Source: Spirochaetota bacterium (lineage in GTDB: Bacteria > Spirochaetota > Spirochaetia > Treponematales > UBA12059). From it: 64,000 nt of DNA. The notes under the pieces were generated by a model that saw nothing but the letters and a program-made list of their open reading frames with translations, made no database searches and was not told the DNA's origin. The stretch lies in contig JAKQKE010000008.1 in assembly GCA_029560805.1 (NCBI GenBank), forward strand, positions 46,382 to 110,381, read 5' to 3'. Position 1 is the stretch's first letter. Each line of letters begins with the position of its first letter. Of this stretch, positions 59,579-64,000 are shown one piece after another. The position numbers and the translations under genes are program-made.

Positions 59579-60673
59579 CTAGGTAGCTTCGTCGTCGTCG
59601 TCTGAGCCGAGCCAGGACTCGAGGCTCAAGGCGGATCCGAGCGTATCCCCGAGCTGGCCGCAGGCTCCGGAAACACCCCTGCCGCGCCGAGCCCTGCGTA
59701 CCGCGTTGACGCCCCTACGCTCCAGCTCCCTTTCGAAGGCCTCGGCTTCGCCCCTGGCCGGCTCGCGATGGGGTAGGCCGGTCACCGGGTTCCACGGTAT
59801 CACATTGACCTGGGCGTTGAGCGGGCGTATCCACGCGGCCATGGCCGCGGCGCTGTCGACTCCTGAGTTCTCGCCGCCCATGATGGCCGCCTCGAGCGTC
59901 ACGCGATCGCCGGTCTTGGCCTGGTAATAGAGCAGGGCTTCCTTGAGCGCGGCGAGGTTCCACGAGCGATTGACCGGCATCAGCGAGCTACGCAGAGCGT
60001 CTTCTGCCGCGGTGAGCGATACCGCCAGCCGTACGTGCGGGCCGTTGTCAGCGAGGTCGACGATGCCCGGCACGATGCCGCAGGTCGAGATGGTTATCTT
60101 GCGCTTGGATACGCCGAAGCCTTCCGGGTGCATCAGGATGACGATGGCCTTCCTGAGCGACGCGAGGTTATCGAGCGGCTCGCCCATGCCCATGAACACG
60201 ATGTTCGACGGCTTGCCTCGCAGGGCCGACAGGTGTACGAACTGCTCGACAATCTCGTCGGGACCGAGATTGCGCAATAGGCCGAGAGTACCAGTCTTGC
60301 AGAACGCGCAGGCCATGCGGCATCCGACCTGGGTGGAAAGGCACGCCGTGCGGCGGCCGTCGGCGTCGGTCAGCAGGACAGCCTCGACCGCGGCTCCGTC
60401 TTCCAGCGCGATCTTGAGCTTGACCGATCCGTCGTCCGCCTCCAGCCTTTCGGCGACGCGCGACGAGTAGAGCGGCGTCGACGAAAGACGCTCCCTGTCG
60501 GCGGCTGGAAGGTCGGTCATGTCGCCGAAACCGGCCGCGCCCTTGGCTATCCACTTGAATACCTGCTTCCCGCGGAAGGCCGGCGACAGCGGCAGGGCCG
60601 AGGCTATCTCGGCGGGAAGCAAGCCGGCGACGCCGACCCGCCGGGACCGGGCATTTCCGGGCTCGGCGCTCAC
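59579..60673 (-). CDS. rlmN: 23S rRNA (adenine2503-C2)-methyltransferase
   Basis: CLSTQVGCRMACAFCKTGTLGLLRNLGPDEIVEQ (CX3CX2C), NIVFMGMGEPLDN, ISTCGIVPGI, GRGVSGACGQL. Confidence 0.96.
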   Translation of the reverse strand: MSAEPGNARSRRVGVAGLLPAEIASALPLSPAFRGKQVFKWIAKGAAGFGDMTDLPAADRERLSSTPLYSSRVAERLEADDGSVKLKIALEDGAAVEAVLLTDADGRRTACLSTQVGCRMACAFCKTGTLGLLRNLGPDEIVEQFVHLSALRGKPSNIVFMGMGEPLDNLASLRKAIVILMHPEGFGVSKRKITISTCGIVPGIVDLADNGPHVRLAVSLTAAEDALRSSLMPVNRSWNLAALKEALLYYQAKTGDRVTLEAAIMGGENSGVDSAAAMAAWIRPLNAQVNVIPWNPVTGLPHREPARGEAEAFERELERRGVNAVRRARRGRGVSGACGQLGDTLGSALSLESWLGSDDDDEAT

Positions 60674-61815
60674 GAGTTCTGGATCTTGGCCATCAGATCC
60701 TGGATATGCGGGTTGCGGATACCGAGGCGCATGAAGTCCTGTAGCGTCTCCTCGGCCTTGCGCCTATCGCCGACGGCGAGGTAGCACTGGGCCAGCTCGA
60801 GGTGTAGACGATAGTTCTTGGCGTCGTTCTGGACCAGGCGCTTGAGCGACTCGATAGCCGACTCGACCTTGCCCTGAAGCCTCGAGATGGTAGCCAGGCC
60901 GAGCACCGCGTACACGTCGAATTCGATGTTCAAGGCGCGCTCGTAGTAATCGGCCGCCTCCTCGAAGCGGTCCATGCTCCTATAGGCGTCTCCGGCCCTC
61001 GTCAGGATGACCTTGTTGCGTGGATCCTTGTCCAATATCCGGTTCCAGTAGTCGAGCGAACGCTGGGGCTCGCCGGTGCCCCGGAAGCAATCGGCCAGGC
61101 CGAACAACGCGTAGAAATTGTCAGGCTCCTTGACCAGAGCCTTTTCGAAGTACGGGACGCCCTGATCGAACTGCTTGAGCTTGCGGTAGCAGTTGCCTAT
61201 GGAGGTCAGCACCCTGATGTCGACCATGTCGCCCTGGGCGTCGACCATGCGCTGCCAGTAGTGGAGCGCGTCCCGGTATTCCTTAAAATCGTAGTGAAGG
61301 TGGCCGAGACCGATAAGGGCATAGGGGTTGTCCATCTCCATCTCGAGCACGCGCAGGTAGATGGCCTTTGACTTCCTGAAATCGCGGACCTTGCGGTAGG
61401 CGTCGGCTATCCGCGTCAGTACCGTTATGTTCTTATTGTCGTGAAGGAGGTACTGCTCCCAGATTTCGATGGCCTTTTGGTACTGGTTGAGCGCCTTATA
61501 GCAGTCGGCCAGGCCGAAGAGGGCGTAGTTGTTGCCCGGGTGGTAGATCAGACATTTCTTGTAATAGTCGACGGCATCGCGGTGCGACGAGCGCTTCCTG
61601 GCCGCGTCGCCGAGGCCGACGAGAGCGTAGTTGTTCTCCGGGTCCTCCTCGAGGATCTTCCTGAAATTGCGCTCCGCGTCGCTTATCCGGTTCTCCTTGA
61701 GATACTGGTATCCCTTCTTGGACAGTTCCGCGATTTCGGCGAGCGCGTTGTTCTGCTGGGGGGCCGTCCCGGCGTCGAACTCGAACTCGTCATGTTGGTT
61801 GGTTTGGTCGCTCAT
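60670..61815 (-). CDS. TPR repeat protein
   Basis: Successive TPR units, e.g. NYALFGLADCYKALNQYQKAIEIWEQYLLHDNKN. Confidence 0.92.
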   Translation of the reverse strand: MSDQTNQHDEFEFDAGTAPQQNNALAEIAELSKKGYQYLKENRISDAERNFRKILEEDPENNYALVGLGDAARKRSSHRDAVDYYKKCLIYHPGNNYALFGLADCYKALNQYQKAIEIWEQYLLHDNKNITVLTRIADAYRKVRDFRKSKAIYLRVLEMEMDNPYALIGLGHLHYDFKEYRDALHYWQRMVDAQGDMVDIRVLTSIGNCYRKLKQFDQGVPYFEKALVKEPDNFYALFGLADCFRGTGEPQRSLDYWNRILDKDPRNKVILTRAGDAYRSMDRFEEAADYYERALNIEFDVYAVLGLATISRLQGKVESAIESLKRLVQNDAKNYRLHLELAQCYLAVGDRRKAEETLQDFMRLGIRNPHIQDLMAKIQNS

Positions 61816-62150
61816 TCTGTATCCTTCTCGTCTAGCATTTTTCTTATCGCCATAGCCGCTCTCTCGATCAGCTCGGCGCTTCGCGCTTGGTCATGGGCTA
61901 GCTTGAACATCTTCAACGCGTCGACTGGCCGACCGGCGTCCATGTAGGACTCGCCGACGCGAATAAGGCCGTCGGAGTAACCGGTCGTCTGGAAGATGCG
62001 GCGGGCCGTCTCCAGGTCTCCACCATTGTAGAGCATATTCCCGCGCCGGTTAAGATGAGCCTTCTGTTCGGCCGATAGCTCGCCGTTAGGCTCGTCGACC
62101 GTCTTTATCAGTCCGCCGTCGGGGAAAACCTCACGTAAACGCTCGTCCAT
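61812..62150 (-). CDS. Small TPR-like hypothetical protein
   Basis: NMLYNGGDLETARRIFQTTGYSDGLIRVGESYMDAGRPVDALKMFKLAHD; 4-nt overlap with the TPR gene. Confidence 0.75.
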   Translation of the reverse strand: MDERLREVFPDGGLIKTVDEPNGELSAEQKAHLNRRGNMLYNGGDLETARRIFQTTGYSDGLIRVGESYMDAGRPVDALKMFKLAHDQARSAELIERAAMAIRKMLDEKDTE

Positions 62151-62357
62151 CGGGACTCCGTGACCGGCGAAGCGCCGAGAGGCGCGCCGGTTGTTTTGGT
62201 ATTGAAGAAAATATAGTTGACTTCATATAAATAATCAATTCACTTGCGAGGATACGGTCTTGATGAAAAATAATCGGCGCGTGATATAGTTTTTTTTAGT
62301 AACCGGATGAATCATCATGCGGGGCGGCCGTAACGCCCCCCGGGACGGGAGCGCCCG

Positions 62358-62525
62358 ATGCTATGTGACGAACTCGGTCTCTACGCGGCTGACTCGATGT
62401 ACGCCGAGGACTCCGAACAGGCTCTGCCTCCCTCCGAGACTCGTGTCGTGGACGAGCCCATCGGAACGGACCGTTCCATGCTGGACTACCGGCTGATAGC
62501 TATCCTGCGGTCCTTGGATCGATAG
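62358..62525 (+). CDS. Unlisted 55-aa small ORF
   Basis: MLCDELGLYAADSMYAEDSEQALPPSETRVVDEPIGTDRSMLDYRLIAILRSLDR; downstream of an AT-rich promoter-like region; too short for the ORF track. Confidence 0.4.
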   Translation: MLCDELGLYAADSMYAEDSEQALPPSETRVVDEPIGTDRSMLDYRLIAILRSLDR

Positions 62526-63084
62526 CCATCGCCATACGGTAGAAGCGAACCGTCGATCGGCCATAGGCTCGCTCGTCCTCAAGCGATAGCCCGGCGTGCG
62601 ACTCCGGCAAGCTTTCCTCGGCGGGGTAATGGATCATGACGAGCCCGCCCGGCTCGACCACGCCGCGCTCGGCTATGGAGCGGACGATATCGGCCTTATG
62701 GGCGTACGGGAAGGGCGGATCGCAGAAGACGAGCGAGTAGCGCCTCTCGCATCGCAGTATGAAGCGTTCGACAGGCATGCACCTGCATTCGACGCGATCC
62801 GGGGCGATGGAAACGTTCTTGATGAGCGAGCCGAGCTTGCCGCGGTCTCGCTCGACGCAGGTGACCGGAGACGCTCCGCGGCTAGCCGCCTCGAGGGCTA
62901 TGATGCCCGAGCCCGAGAACAGATCGAGGAACGATAGCCCGTCGAGCGGCCCGACGATGGAGAAGATCGACTCGCGCATCCTGTCCATTGCCGGTCGGAT
63001 CTCGTAGTCGCCCTGCGGGACCTGTATCCGGCGACCCTTGAGGACGCCGCCGGTAACCCTGAGCGTACTGGCCCCCTGGCTCAT
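62500..63084 (-). CDS. rsmD: 16S rRNA (guanine966-N2)-methyltransferase
   Basis: LRVTGGVLKGRRIQVPQGDYEIRPAMDRMRESIFSIVGPLDGLSFLDLFSGSGIIALEAASRGA; VFCDPPFPY. Start at MSQGAST (63084). Confidence 0.93.
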   Translation of the reverse strand: MSQGASTLRVTGGVLKGRRIQVPQGDYEIRPAMDRMRESIFSIVGPLDGLSFLDLFSGSGIIALEAASRGASPVTCVERDRGKLGSLIKNVSIAPDRVECRCMPVERFILRCERRYSLVFCDPPFPYAHKADIVRSIAERGVVEPGGLVMIHYPAEESLPESHAGLSLEDERAYGRSTVRFYRMAMAIDPRTAG

Positions 63085-63542
63085 CGTTGCCTTTCCCTGA
63101 ACTCCCGCTGCAGCTCGCGCTTGACGTCGCGTTCCTTCATCGACTCGCGCTTGTCGGCGAATTTCTTGCCCTTGCACAATCCTAGCTCGACCTTGACCCG
63201 CCCCTTCCTGAAGTGGAAGTCAAGGGGGACGAGCGTGTAGCCCTTCTCGTTGACCCTGCGCTCGAGGCGCTTCAGCTCGGCCGCGTGGGCTAGGAGCTTC
63301 CGCGGCCGGTCGGGATCGTGGTTGAAGATCGAACTGCATGAGTACTCGGCTATGTGTACGTTCCGTAGCCAAAGCTCGCCGTCCTCGAACGAGGCGTAGC
63401 CGTCGGGGAACGATACCTTGCCTATCCTAAGCGACTTGACCTCCGAGCCTTGGAGCGATATGCCGCATTCGAGCGTTTCCTCGACGACATAGTCGAAACG
63501 CGCGCGCCGGTTCAGCGCTATGATCTTGACGCCTTCCATCAT
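63081..63542 (-). CDS. smpB: SsrA-binding protein SmpB
   Basis: IIALNRRARFDYVVEETLECGISLQGSEVKSLRIGKVSFPDGYASFEDGELWLRNVHIAEY; GLCKGKKFADKRESMKERDVKRELQREFRERQR. Confidence 0.97.
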   Translation of the reverse strand: MMEGVKIIALNRRARFDYVVEETLECGISLQGSEVKSLRIGKVSFPDGYASFEDGELWLRNVHIAEYSCSSIFNHDPDRPRKLLAHAAELKRLERRVNEKGYTLVPLDFHFRKGRVKVELGLCKGKKFADKRESMKERDVKRELQREFRERQR

Positions 63543-64000
63543 CGCTCCGCCGGAACCATCGCCACGCGGAAGCCGAGGTACGCGCTACAGCCGCTCGCCC
63601 TGACAGGCCCGCGAGACGACAGGGTAACGAGATCGGCCCGATTGGCCCACGACCCGCCCCTGACGACTGCCTCGGGCGAGGGAAAGCGCTCTCGGCTCGC
63701 TATCCCGGCGGCGGGATGCGGGGCGTACGAGTCGGCGCACCATTCCCAGACGTTACCGAGCATGCCCCGCAGTCCAGCGGCGTCGGGCCGCAGGAGAGCC
63801 GGGGCGAGCGGCGCGTCGTATCCGCCATCGAGCAGCACGGCGCCCATGGTGGCGCTGGCGCCCGAGGTGGCAGCCGCGTACGACCACTGAGCCTCGGTCG
63901 GCAACGCGAAACGGTAGCCGGCTGGCGCGTACGCGGATAGCCAGGCGCAATAGGCCTCGGCAGCGGGTTTCGATACGTAGCGTAGCGGATCGGAGTCGGC
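63539..64000 (-). CDS. Formylglycine-generating enzyme/sulfatase-modifying-factor domain protein (partial, continues past window end)
   Basis: ...YCAWLSAYAPAGYRFALPTEAQWSYAAATSG...GLRGMLGNVWEWCADSY...VVRGGSWANRADLVTLSSRG...YLGFRVAMVP. Frame is open to the window edge. Confidence 0.9.
   Translation of the reverse strand, partial: ADSDPLRYVSKPAAEAYCAWLSAYAPAGYRFALPTEAQWSYAAATSGASATMGAVLLDGGYDAPLAPALLRPDAAGLRGMLGNVWEWCADSYAPHPAAGIASRERFPSPEAVVRGGSWANRADLVTLSSRGPVRASGCSAYLGFRVAMVPAER

Overview
The window is a high-GC bacterial chromosomal segment. Gene content suggests a spirochaete (Treponema/Spirochaetales-like); this is inferred from gene content only, with no database search. It is densely coding and mostly housekeeping. 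Main blocks in order: MerR regulator (partial); BMP-type nucleoside ABC importer; Rrf2-iscS-iscU/nifU; 7TMR-DISM chemoreceptor; clusterless MutY-like glycosylase; dacA and asnS; TM2 and PC4-like small proteins; secreted caspase-like lipoprotein with an envelope protein; DUF445; response regulator-GGDEF; folC with an ATP-grasp ligase; RarA fusion protein; lipoprotein and outer-membrane-type proteins; secreted HExxH protein; a four-gene operon with two DUF115/Maf-like genes and a large acidic protein; FtsB-like; ParB-domain protein and PBP1A; gap-pgk-tpi-secG-ptsN-dnaJ; SurA-like, nusB, TPR, map, htrA, PRTase, beta-helix protein; isochorismatase; glgC; YprA/YprB (MrfA/MrfB); rlmN; TPR proteins; rsmD; smpB; FGE-sulfatase domain protein (partial). 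The most notable observation is in the DUF115 operon. The ORF track reports only a 195-aa ORF (31424..32011). Reading the minus strand shows this is the 3' part of a 285-aa gene starting at 32280, interrupted at an A10 tract (T10 on +, 32195-32204). The tract contains an in-frame dnaX-type slippery heptamer A_AAA_AAG, and a -1 shift restores the full frame. Candidate explanations are programmed frameshifting, transcriptional slippage, phase variation or a sequencing indel. No tRNA, rRNA, CRISPR array, transposase or prophage was recognised by eye.
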